Below are positions 1 to 4,951 of a stretch of DNA of 5,637 bases, one piece after another. Source of the DNA: Pontiellaceae bacterium. Its GTDB lineage: Bacteria > Verrucomicrobiota > Kiritimatiellia > Kiritimatiellales > Tichowtungiaceae. Each line of letters opens with the position of its first letter. The first letter of the stretch is position 1. Under the pieces are notes generated by a model that did not search any database, was not told the DNA's origin, and saw only the letters and a list, made by a program, of their open reading frames with translations. A program made the translations under genes and the position numbers. The stretch lies in NCBI GenBank assembly GCA_025457785.1, contig JALOTS010000193.1:1-5637 (forward strand), written 5' to 3'.

Positions 1-126
1 GCGCTTATTGGACGCTTCGTCCCGGAAGTCTCTGGGACATCCGGGTACACGAAAACACAACACCACCAACACACAACGCTCCGGCTGCCTTTTGCGACCG
101 CCGGAACGCAGACATGTCTCGACTCA
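1..126 (-). other. rplL downstream spacer, expected rplL-rpoB intercistronic region
   Basis: In most bacteria rpoB follows rplL, so this spacer probably leads into rpoB, but no RpoB sequence can be recognised before the window ends. On the minus strand it holds two possible hairpins. TCCGGC/GCCGGA pairs 105-100 with 85-80 around a 14-nt loop. CCCGGA/TCCGGG pairs 45-40 with 26-21, and it competes with GTCCC/GGGAC (38-34 with 23-19). Between them (about 48-79) the transcript is very GU-rich and almost free of C and A. No U-run follows either hairpin, so these are not intrinsic terminators. They could be an attenuator or RNase processing structures like those known at this position in E. coli. 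A GTG at 50-48 opens a frame that runs off the left edge, but its peptide is not recognisable. Confidence 0.5.
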
Positions 127-546
127 TTACTTGATTTCGATGGTGGCGCCAACGCCTTCGAGTTTCGCCTTGATGGATTGCGCTTCTTCTTTGGAGATGC
201 CTTCTTTGATCGTCTTCGGAGCGCCGTCCACCAGATCCTTGGCTTCCTTAAGACCCAGCGCGGTTACGCCGCGAAGCTCTTTAATGACCTGAATCTTCTG
301 TGCGCCGGCCTGAGCCAGCACCACAGTGAACTCGGTTTGTTCAGCAACCGGAGCCGCTGCGCCTGCGCCGGCACCTGCTGCCGCGACGGCAACCGGAGCT
401 GCCGCAGAAACGCCTAAACGGGTTTCCAGCGCTTTAACAAGCTTCGAGAGCTCAAGTACGGAAATACCTTCAATCCAGTCAACGAACTCGGCCATTTTGC
501 CTTCGAGCTGGACATTCTCTTTTACTTCTACAGTTTCTTCAGCCAT
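127..546 (-). CDS. rplL: 50S ribosomal protein L7/L12
   Basis: This is the acidic, multi-copy stalk protein of the large subunit. It binds L10 as dimers and recruits and activates the translational GTPases EF-Tu, EF-G and IF2. The N-terminal dimerisation/L10-binding helices span residues about 18-46, followed by an Ala/Gly/Pro-rich flexible hinge (47-68) and the conserved C-terminal domain (69-139) with LRGVTALGLKEAKDLV at 91-106 and GATIEIK at the end. The chosen ATG at 546 lies 8 nt after a strong GGAGG (559-555) and gives 139 aa, somewhat longer than the usual 120-130. An ATG 21 nt upstream (567) would add seven residues but lies on the other side of that site, so it is rejected. A third Met (residue 18) is preceded by GAAGGC and would give a more typical length, so a shorter form is possible. 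It is the last gene of the block before the expected rpoB. Confidence 0.97.
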   Translation of the reverse strand: MAEETVEVKENVQLEGKMAEFVDWIEGISVLELSKLVKALETRLGVSAAAPVAVAAAGAGAGAAAPVAEQTEFTVVLAQAGAQKIQVIKELRGVTALGLKEAKDLVDGAPKTIKEGISKEEAQSIKAKLEGVGATIEIK

Positions 547-562
547 TTTATCTTCCTCCCTA
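547..562 (-). promoter_or_regulatory. Strong ribosome binding site that fixes the rplL start
   Basis: The minus strand reads GGGAGGAAGATAAA directly before the ATG at 546. The GGAGG core is 559-555 and the gap to the start codon is 8 nt. It is one of the strongest Shine-Dalgarno sequences in the window, consistent with L7/L12 being needed in several copies per ribosome while L10 is needed once. It argues against the alternative upstream ATG at 567. Confidence 0.8.
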
Positions 563-598
563 CACATGAATTGAATTCAACTAACCAATTAAATTATT

Positions 599-1066
599 TT
601 AAGCCGCCGTTTCTTTTTTCTCTGCGACCGCCTTCAGCACGTACAGCAGGCTGCAAACCTTCTGATTCATCACACCCACCAGCTGAGTCATCGGAGCCGC
701 GACAGTTCCGACCAGCCTGGCCTGAAGTTCTTTCTTACCGGGCATCGTTGCCAGATCGCCGACATCCTTCGCAGAAAGAATCGCGCCTTCCAGATCGCCC
801 GAACCGTAAATAACAGCCGTCGGCCCGCTCAGCGTCTGGCTCAGGTCGCAGCCCATGTCACTGCTGATACGCCCGAGCATGCTGTTTTTGACCACCTTCA
901 CCCGCGCATCGGCGCCGCGCAAAAGTTTCTTAAATTCATCCGTCTGGGGCATCGTCATGCCCTTGTAGTCCGTCAGCAACATATAGAGCGCCCCGGAGAC
1001 ATTCTCCTGAACCTCGTTGTACATGGCCTTCTTTTCCGGCCTGATTTTTTTATTATCCCTGCTCAT
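599..1066 (-). CDS. rplJ: 50S ribosomal protein L10 (short form)
   Basis: L10 anchors the L7/L12 dimers at the base of the stalk and binds 23S rRNA next to L11. The N-terminal domain is clear: LTDYKGM at 31-37, RVKVVKNSMLGR at 55-66, and GPTAVIYG at 81-88. The C-terminal helix that binds L7/L12 is present (about 120-152, including LVGVMNQ and LKAVAEKKE). Length is 155 aa against a usual 165-175. Against the E. coli protein from memory, GPTAVIYG is followed after only SGD by LEGAILSAKDVGDLATMP, which matches E. coli FEGELIPASQIDRLATLP residue for residue in length. About 24 residues between them are therefore missing. The reading frame is intact. The gene starts 24 nt after rplA with only a weak ribosome binding site (AGGG or AAAGAG), and is followed after 52 nt by rplL. 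Confidence 0.95.
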   Translation of the reverse strand: MSRDNKKIRPEKKAMYNEVQENVSGALYMLLTDYKGMTMPQTDEFKKLLRGADARVKVVKNSMLGRISSDMGCDLSQTLSGPTAVIYGSGDLEGAILSAKDVGDLATMPGKKELQARLVGTVAAPMTQLVGVMNQKVCSLLYVLKAVAEKKETAA

Positions 1067-1090
1067 GACTCTTTACCCTGCCTTATCCAA

Positions 1091-1789
1091 TTAAACTGCC
1101 GCCGCCTCTTTGAGACCGATGTGAAGCCCCGGCCCCATCGTGCTGGAAACCGTGCATCGCTTGATATAAATACCCTTCGAGGAGGCAGGCTTCGCCGCCA
1201 AAACTGCCTCGTAAACCGCATGGAAATTTTCCATCAGGGCCTGCGCGCTGAACGACCTCTTGCCGAACGGAACCATAATATTTCCGTTCTTGTCCATACG
1301 GAACTCAACACGCCCGGCCTTGAACTGCTTCACGGCGGTAGCGGTATCATCCGTTACAGTTCCGGTCTTCGGATTAGGCATCAAGCCTCTCGGTCCTAAA
1401 ACCTTACCGAGCTTGCGAACTTCTTTCATCGCATCCGGAGTGGAAATCACAATATCAAAATCCATCCAGCCGCCGGTTACTTTGGCGAGCAGATCTTCGA
1501 AACCGGCCTCAACAGCCCCCGCAGTGCGGGCGGCTTCGGCGGCGGCACCGGAAGCGAAAACGATCACGCGAACATCTTTGCCGGTTCCATGAGGAAGGGC
1601 GACGGTCGAACGGATAGCCTGATCCGATTTGGTTGGATCAACCCCCATGCGCAAAGCGACTTCAAGCGTTTCATCAAATTTGGCGGTTGGATTGTTTTTA
1701 ACGAACTGAACGGCCTCTTCGAGAGAGTACTGTTTTTCAACCGAAACCTTCTTCTTCACTGCGTTATATGTTTTTCCGTGCCTGGCCAT
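1091..1789 (-). CDS. rplA: 50S ribosomal protein L1
   Basis: L1 binds 23S rRNA helices 76-78 and forms the mobile stalk that helps move deacylated tRNA out of the E site. In many bacteria it also represses its own operon by binding mRNA near rplK. The length, 232 aa, is normal (E. coli 234). The family signature GPRGLMPNPKTGTV is at 132-145, the N-terminal rRNA-binding region has the usual basic start, and FKAGRVEFRMDKNGNI (156-171) and the C-terminal SSTMGPG (215-221) are conserved. The start codon follows the rplK stop by 2 nt, so the two are translationally coupled. The stop is TAA at 1093-1091. Nothing in the sequence looks broken or foreign. Confidence 0.98.
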   Translation of the reverse strand: MARHGKTYNAVKKKVSVEKQYSLEEAVQFVKNNPTAKFDETLEVALRMGVDPTKSDQAIRSTVALPHGTGKDVRVIVFASGAAAEAARTAGAVEAGFEDLLAKVTGGWMDFDIVISTPDAMKEVRKLGKVLGPRGLMPNPKTGTVTDDTATAVKQFKAGRVEFRMDKNGNIMVPFGKRSFSAQALMENFHAVYEAVLAAKPASSKGIYIKRCTVSSTMGPGLHIGLKEAAAV

Positions 1790-1803
1790 AGCTATTCCAC
1801 CTC
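1790..1803 (-). promoter_or_regulatory. rplA ribosome binding site embedded in the end of rplK
   Basis: The minus strand reads GAGGTGG at 1803-1797, 7 nt before the rplA ATG. These bases also encode the last residues of L11 (Glu-Val-Glu), and the rplK TAG stop lies between site and start. This arrangement supports coupled 1:1 translation of L11 and L1. Confidence 0.7.
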
Positions 1804-2214
1804 AATTCCCATACTGCGGGCTGTTCCAGCGATGATGCGGCAGGCCGCCCTCAGATCACTGGCGTTCAAATCCGTCTCTTTAATTCTGGCAATCTCCTCC
1901 ACCTGCGCGAGGGTTACTTTACCCACTTTATCGCGGTTCGGAACTCCGGAACCCTTCGCAACGCTGGCCGCTTTTTTAAGCAGCGCGGAAGCGGGAGGGC
2001 TCTTGGTAATAAAACTGAATGAACGATCCTGGTAAACCGTAATAACCACGGGAATAATCATGCCGGCCTCTTTTTGCGTGGCCGCATTGAACGCCTTGCA
2101 AAACTCCATGATATTCACACCATGCTGACCCAGCGCAGGCCCCACAGGCGGCGCGGGATTAGCCGCTCCCGCCGGAATCTGCAGTTTGATCATGCCTTTT
2201 TCTTTCTTTGCCAT
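1792..2214 (-). CDS. rplK: 50S ribosomal protein L11
   Basis: L11 binds the 23S rRNA GTPase-associated centre (H43/H44). It works with L10 and L7/L12 in factor-dependent GTP hydrolysis and in RelA activation. The length, 140 aa, is normal. The N-terminal domain carries the proline-rich PPVGPALGQ (22-30) and GVNIMEFCKAFN (32-43); these prolines are the thiopeptide-contacting region. The C-terminal rRNA-binding domain contains KSGSG-like KGSG (87-90), PNRDKVGKVT (92-101) and GTARSMGI (130-137). A GGAG (2225-2222) sits 7 nt before the ATG. The gap to nusG is only 18 nt, too short for a separate L1-binding leader. Confidence 0.98.
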   Translation of the reverse strand: MAKKEKGMIKLQIPAGAANPAPPVGPALGQHGVNIMEFCKAFNAATQKEAGMIIPVVITVYQDRSFSFITKSPPASALLKKAASVAKGSGVPNRDKVGKVTLAQVEEIARIKETDLNASDLRAACRIIAGTARSMGIEVE

Positions 2215-2232
2215 AACAAAACTCCACTCAAA

Positions 2233-2781
2233 TTACGCTTTGTCCGCCTGCCAGTACTCAAGTTCTACCGGAGCTGACCGGCCGAAAATCGAAACCGAAA
2301 CCTTCAGCTTCCCGCGCCCCGGATCAACCTCTTCAATCACTCCATTGAAATTAAGAAACGGCCCGTCGGTAATCTTAATGGTTTCGCCCGGCTCAAAATT
2401 AATCCGGGGCGAGACCGTCTCTTTCTTTTCCTCCACCTGATTAATAATCCGATCCACTTCATCCGGGCGCAACGGAACCGGGGAATCCCCCCCGACAAAA
2501 CCGATCACACCGGGCGTGTTCTGGATAAAATACCAGGTTTCTTCAACTAAACTCTTTTTTTCATCATACAGTGCTAAATTCACCATTACATAGCCCGGAA
2601 AAAACTTACGGGAAACGGTTGTTTTCTTGCCCTGTTTCACTTCCGAAACTTTTTCGGTCGGAATCAGAACCTCCCCGATAAACTCCCCCAGTTCTTCCTG
2701 CTTCACCCGGCTGACAATACTGGTCTGCACCTTGTATTCATGGCCGGAGAGCGTATGTAAAACAAACCACTGTTTTTCCAT
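2233..2781 (-). CDS. nusG: Transcription termination/antitermination factor NusG
   Basis: NusG binds the RNA polymerase clamp through its N-terminal domain and increases processivity. Its C-terminal KOW domain contacts Rho or ribosomal protein S10 and so couples transcription to translation. The length, 182 aa, equals the family norm. The NGN domain runs from about 4 to 112 with WFVLHTLSGHE (5-15), IPTEKV (40-45), RKFFPGYV (58-65) and TPGVIGFVGG (89-98). The KOW domain runs from about 129 to 178 with FEPGETIKITDGPF (129-142), FNGVIEEVD (145-153) and LKVSVSIFGR (159-168). No extra insertion domain is present. It follows secE by 19 nt, the almost universal pairing. The ribosome binding site is weak (AGAAAG), so coupling to secE is likely. 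Confidence 0.98.
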   Translation of the reverse strand: MEKQWFVLHTLSGHEYKVQTSIVSRVKQEELGEFIGEVLIPTEKVSEVKQGKKTTVSRKFFPGYVMVNLALYDEKKSLVEETWYFIQNTPGVIGFVGGDSPVPLRPDEVDRIINQVEEKKETVSPRINFEPGETIKITDGPFLNFNGVIEEVDPGRGKLKVSVSIFGRSAPVELEYWQADKA

Positions 2782-2800
2782 TAGTTTCTTTCTGTCCGAC

Positions 2801-3004
2801 CTACCGGAGAATCGCTCTGAGCAGGTTCATTAAAAGCAGATCACTCAATCCGACAAACGCCCCGAGAATCAAAACGGAGATTACCACAACCATCGTTGAC
2901 CCGGACAGTTCCTGCCGGGTCGGCCAACTGCATTTCAACAGTTCGGTCTTCACCTCACCTAAAAATGTTTTCAGTGCATTGAACAGTTCGACTATTTTTT
3001 TCAT
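2801..3004 (-). CDS. secE: Preprotein translocase subunit SecE
   Basis: SecE is the small membrane subunit that clamps SecY in the SecYEG channel. The product is 67 aa, the common single-span form rather than the three-span E. coli form. An amphipathic basic helix (residues 1-24, MKKIVELF...) leads to the conserved hinge CSWPTRQEL (25-33; Trp27-Pro28), then one hydrophobic span at about 38-58. I chose the ATG at 3004. A longer reading frame starts at 3052, but that start lies inside tRNA-Trp and would add 16 residues unlike SecE, so it is rejected. The start is 18 nt after the CCA end of tRNA-Trp, and the ribosome binding site is poor (GGGAAAACGAG). It is probably co-transcribed with tRNA-Trp and released by tRNA processing. 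Confidence 0.96.
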   Translation of the reverse strand: MKKIVELFNALKTFLGEVKTELLKCSWPTRQELSGSTMVVVISVLILGAFVGLSDLLLMNLLRAILR

Positions 3005-3022
3005 CTCGTTTTCCCGAAGAAC

Positions 3023-3098
3023 TGGCAGGCCAGGAGGGAATTGAACCCCCAACCTGCGGTTTTGGAGACCGCCGCTCTGCCAATTGAGCTACTGGCCT
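3023..3098 (-). tRNA. tRNA-Trp (anticodon CCA)
   Basis: The cloverleaf folds completely. The acceptor stem AGGCCAG/CTGGCCT is 3098-3092 with 3033-3027, the D stem is GCTC/GAGC, the anticodon stem is GCGGT/ACCGC with loop CTCCAAA (anticodon 3065-3063), and the T stem is GGGGG/CCCTC with loop TTCAATT. The discriminator is G, as expected for bacterial tRNA-Trp, and the 3' CCA is encoded (3025-3023). It lies between rpmG and secE in the same direction, a known arrangement at this locus, and must be cut from the polycistronic transcript. Confidence 0.98.
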
Positions 3099-3115
3099 AC
3101 ACCGAATTATTAAAT

Positions 3116-3265
3116 TTATTTTGTTTCTCTGTGCAAGGTATGACTGCGGTCATGCGGACAGAATTTCTTTACTTCCAGCCGCCCCGCAGAAAGTTTTTTA
3201 TTCTTCGTTGTCGTGTAATTCCGCCGCTTACATTCCGTACAGGCCAGTGTAATAATATCGCGCAT
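3116..3265 (-). CDS. rpmG: 50S ribosomal protein L33
   Basis: This 49-aa protein of the large subunit lies near the E site. The sequence begins MRDIITLACTECKRRNYTTT and ends HTLHRETK, a clear match to the bacterial L33 family in length and motifs (KNKK at 21-24, RLEVKKFC at 29-36). The first zinc pair CxxC is intact (Cys9, Cys12). The second is altered: Cys36 is present but position 39, normally Cys, is Asp (CPHD). His38, His42 or His45 might complete the site, or zinc binding may be weakened. The start ATG at 3265 has AAAGGG (3278-3273) 7 nt upstream, and the stop is TAA. It lies 78 nt after tufA and 17 nt before tRNA-Trp in the same direction. rpmG next to tRNA-Trp and secE is a common arrangement. 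Confidence 0.95.
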   Translation of the reverse strand: MRDIITLACTECKRRNYTTTKNKKLSAGRLEVKKFCPHDRSHTLHRETK

Positions 3266-3292
3266 GATTCAGCCCTTTCCCCGACCGAGGGC
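3266..3292 (-). promoter_or_regulatory. Hairpin covering the rpmG ribosome binding site
   Basis: GCCCT (3276-3272 region on the plus strand) and AGGGC (3292-3288 region) form a 5-bp inverted repeat. In the transcript the downstream arm AGGGC contains the Shine-Dalgarno core of rpmG, 7 nt before the ATG. Pairing would hide the site and could keep L33 output below that of EF-Tu. The stem is short, so this is a suggestion only. Confidence 0.35.
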
Positions 3293-3331
3293 CATAAAAC
3301 AGCGTCTCTTTTCAGCTTCACTGTTTTATGG
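3292..3331 (-). other. 13-bp intercistronic hairpin between tufA and rpmG
   Basis: The minus-strand arms CCATAAAACAGTG (3331-3319) and CGCTGTTTTATGG (3304-3292) pair over 13 bp with one G-U wobble, around a 14-nt loop (3318-3305). It lies 12 nt after the tufA stop. No U-run follows, so it is not a standard intrinsic terminator. It could be an RNase processing site or a 3' stabiliser that sets tufA mRNA apart from the downstream genes. Confidence 0.65.
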
Positions 3332-3343
3332 TTTCATCCCTGT

Positions 3344-4546
3344 TTACTTGATGACGTTCGTTACACGTCCGGCACCCACCGTACGTCCGCCTTCGCGAAT
3401 CGCGAAGCGCATATGCTGTTCCATGGCAATCGGAGTAATCAACTTGACGCTCATCGACACATTGTCTCCCGGCATAACCATTTCCACACCATCGGGCAGC
3501 GTAATATCGCCGGTTACGTCCGTTGTACGGAAATAAAACTGCGGACGGTACCCTTTGAAGAACGGAGTATGACGTCCGCCTTCTTCTTTGCTCAGAACAT
3601 ACACTTCTGAAACAAAATCGGTGTGCGGAAGAATCGAACCCGGTTTGGCCAAAACCTGACCGCGTTCAACCTCTTCTTTCTTAGTACCGCGCAGCAGGCA
3701 GCCGACGTTGTCACCCGCCTGACCCTGATCCAGAATCTTACGGAACATTTCAACCCCCGTACAGGTCGTTTTAACGGTCGGCTTGAGACCGACGATTTCA
3801 ACGTCATCACCCGTGTGAACGATACCACGCTCAACACGACCGGTTACAACCGTACCGCGTCCTTCAATCGAGAACACATCTTCGATCGGCAGAAGAAACG
3901 CCTGATCCGTTACACGAACCGGTTCCTTGATATAGCTGTCGAGAGCATCCATCAATTGCTGAATGCAAACCGCTCCCGGACCGGTCGGATCGGCAATCGC
4001 GGCGGTTGCGGAACCGCGGATCACCGGAGCATCGTCACCGGGAAATTCATACTTGCTGAGCAGCTCGCGGATTTCAAGTTCCACGAGGTCGAGCAGCTCA
4101 GAATCATCAACCAGGTCGCACTTGTTCATAAACACCACAATCGCCGGAACACCGACCTGACGGGCAAGAAGAATGTGCTCGCGGGTCTGGGGCATCGGTC
4201 CGTCGCAGGCGCTGACCACCAGAATTGCGCCGTCCATCTGAGCGGCGCCGGTGATCATGTTTTTGACATAGTCAGCATGTCCGGGGCAGTCCACATGCGC
4301 ATAATGACGGCTCGCGGTGGAATATTCGACGTGCGACGTGGCAATCGTCAGAATTTTAGTTGCATCGCGACGGCCCTGAGATTCAGAGGCTTTAGCAACC
4401 TGATCATATGCAATATAGGCCGCCAACCCTTTTGCACCCTGTACGCAGGTAATTGCAGCCGTCAACGTGGTTTTACCGTGGTCAACGTGGCCGATCGTAC
4501 CCACGTTCACATGCGGTTTTGTCCGTTCGAATTTATCCTTAGCCAT
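3344..4546 (-). CDS. tufA: Translation elongation factor Tu
   Basis: EF-Tu is the GTPase that delivers aminoacyl-tRNA to the ribosomal A site. It is 400 aa (E. coli 394). Domain I carries the P-loop GHVDHGKT (19-26), switch I Thr67, DCPGH (86-90) with catalytic His90, NKCD (141-144) and a G5 motif SAT (179-181) in place of SAL. Domain II begins near 208 (EPVRV) with GRGTVVTGRVERG (229-241). Domain III is about 308-400 and ends GAGRVTNVIK. Switch I is unusual: KILTI replaces the common RGITI, and the stretch before it is about five residues longer than in E. coli. I recall similar segments in PVC bacteria. The ATG at 4546 has AGGAG (4556-4552) 5 nt upstream. It follows tRNA-Thr by 59 nt, the same pairing as thrT-tufB in E. 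coli. Whether a second tuf copy exists cannot be seen. Confidence 0.98.
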   Translation of the reverse strand: MAKDKFERTKPHVNVGTIGHVDHGKTTLTAAITCVQGAKGLAAYIAYDQVAKASESQGRRDATKILTIATSHVEYSTASRHYAHVDCPGHADYVKNMITGAAQMDGAILVVSACDGPMPQTREHILLARQVGVPAIVVFMNKCDLVDDSELLDLVELEIRELLSKYEFPGDDAPVIRGSATAAIADPTGPGAVCIQQLMDALDSYIKEPVRVTDQAFLLPIEDVFSIEGRGTVVTGRVERGIVHTGDDVEIVGLKPTVKTTCTGVEMFRKILDQGQAGDNVGCLLRGTKKEEVERGQVLAKPGSILPHTDFVSEVYVLSKEEGGRHTPFFKGYRPQFYFRTTDVTGDITLPDGVEMVMPGDNVSMSVKLITPIAMEQHMRFAIREGGRTVGAGRVTNVIK

Positions 4547-4605
4547 GACTTCTCCTTCTAATGCGTTTACTACTTCTTATTTCCAGTTCAACAAAATTCA
4601 CTTTT

Positions 4606-4681
<76 letters not shown>

Positions 4682-4840
4682 GCTCTTCTCCCCCGTGCCC
4701 GCGTCATTCCCGTTCAAAACAAAAAAGCACAAACCTGTTTCCTGCCTCCAACCCGCTCAAGAAACAGATTCCCTACGCCCGTTTATTCCTAAATTGCCTG
4801 CGCAAACACTGATAAATACCCCGGTCTGCTACACAAAGGG
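4682..4840 (-). promoter_or_regulatory. Leader of about 160 nt upstream of tRNA-Thr
   Basis: This is the stretch from the predicted transcription start (around 4840) to tRNA-Thr. It contains one strong hairpin with a U6 run, annotated separately, and a weak TTGC/GCAA hairpin in its first third. I see no upstream tRNA and no open frame with a good ribosome binding site. The last bases are GA-rich (GGGGGAGAAGAGC) and adjoin the tRNA 5' end, where RNase P would cut. Confidence 0.5.
4721..4771 (-). terminator. Terminator-like hairpin in the tRNA-Thr/tufA leader (possible attenuator)
   Basis: The minus-strand arms GAATCTGTTTC (4771-4761) and GAAACAGGTTT (4741-4731) pair over 11 bp with two G-U pairs, around a 19-nt loop. 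Four bases (GTGC) separate the stem from a run of six U (4726-4721). The stem is A/U-rich and the U-run is displaced, so it would terminate only partly. Its place between promoter and first gene suggests attenuation. The TGCTTTTTT at 4729-4721 also matches seven of nine bases of the E. coli boxA TGCTCTTTA, which would instead suggest antitermination. Confidence 0.45.
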
Positions 4841-4845
4841 GAGCG

Positions 4846-4873
4846 ACTTTAGCGGAAATGATCTGTCTGTCAA
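4846..4873 (-). promoter_or_regulatory. Sigma70-type promoter of the tRNA-Thr-tufA operon
   Basis: The minus strand has a perfect -35 TTGACA (4873-4868), a 16-nt spacer, and a -10 TAAAGT (4851-4846, four of six to TATAAT). An A/T-rich stretch upstream (about 4874-4907) could act as an UP element. The bases directly after the -10 are CGCTCCCC, a GC-rich discriminator as found at stringently controlled rRNA and tRNA promoters in E. coli. The start would fall near 4840. It is the only strong promoter I see in the window and could serve the whole block down to rplL. Confidence 0.7.
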
Positions 4874-4923
4874 CTATTTTGGGGTAAAATAATTCAGGTT
4901 TTCAATTTCTTTCATCATGGCTG

Positions 4924-4947
4924 TCCTTCCCTGAGCTTGCCGAAGGA
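4924..4947 (-). repeat. REP-like short palindromic motif after the FGE-like gene
   Basis: The minus strand reads TCCTTCGGCAAGCTCAGG and then GAAGGA, with a 6-bp stem (4947-4942 with 4929-4924) and a 12-nt loop. It begins 4 nt after the stop codon of the FGE-like gene. The core TTCGGCAAGCTCAGG resembles TTCGACAAGCTCAGG-type motifs that I recall as scattered intergenic repeats in many bacterial genomes. Only one copy is in this window, so its repeat nature is from memory. No U-run follows it, so it is at best a weak transcript end. Confidence 0.45.
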
Positions 4948-4951
4948 GGTG

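Noticed and set aside
1..50. GTG at 50-48 as the rpoB start
   Set aside because: The 16 visible residues (VYPDVPETSGTKRPIS) do not show a recognisable RpoB N-terminus and the ribosome binding site is weak; two minus-strand frames are open here.
547..567. Upstream ATG for L7/L12 adding seven residues
   Set aside because: It lies before the GGAGG that serves the ATG at 546 and has no ribosome binding site of its own.
571..580. Perfect palindrome TTGAATTCAA between rplJ and rplL
   Set aside because: Ten bases of A/T-rich palindrome are too short to support a regulator site or terminator.
3005..3052. Longer SecE start giving 83 residues
   Set aside because: The start codon lies within tRNA-Trp, and the extra residues do not resemble SecE; the ATG at 3004 fits the family.
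3623..4561. 312-codon open frame on the plus strand opposite tufA
   Set aside because: It is the antisense shadow of a highly conserved, codon-biased gene; the protein resembles nothing recognisable and contains the complement of tRNA-delivery motifs only.
4874..4918. 14-codon open frame (MMKEIENLNYFTPK) with AGGA upstream, ending just before the -35 box
   Set aside because: It precedes the promoter rather than following it, so it cannot be a leader peptide of the tufA operon, and a frame this short occurs by chance.
4682..4951. Template repeat for a DGR next to the FGE-like gene
   Set aside because: I compared the spacer with the C-terminal block by eye and found no similar stretch.
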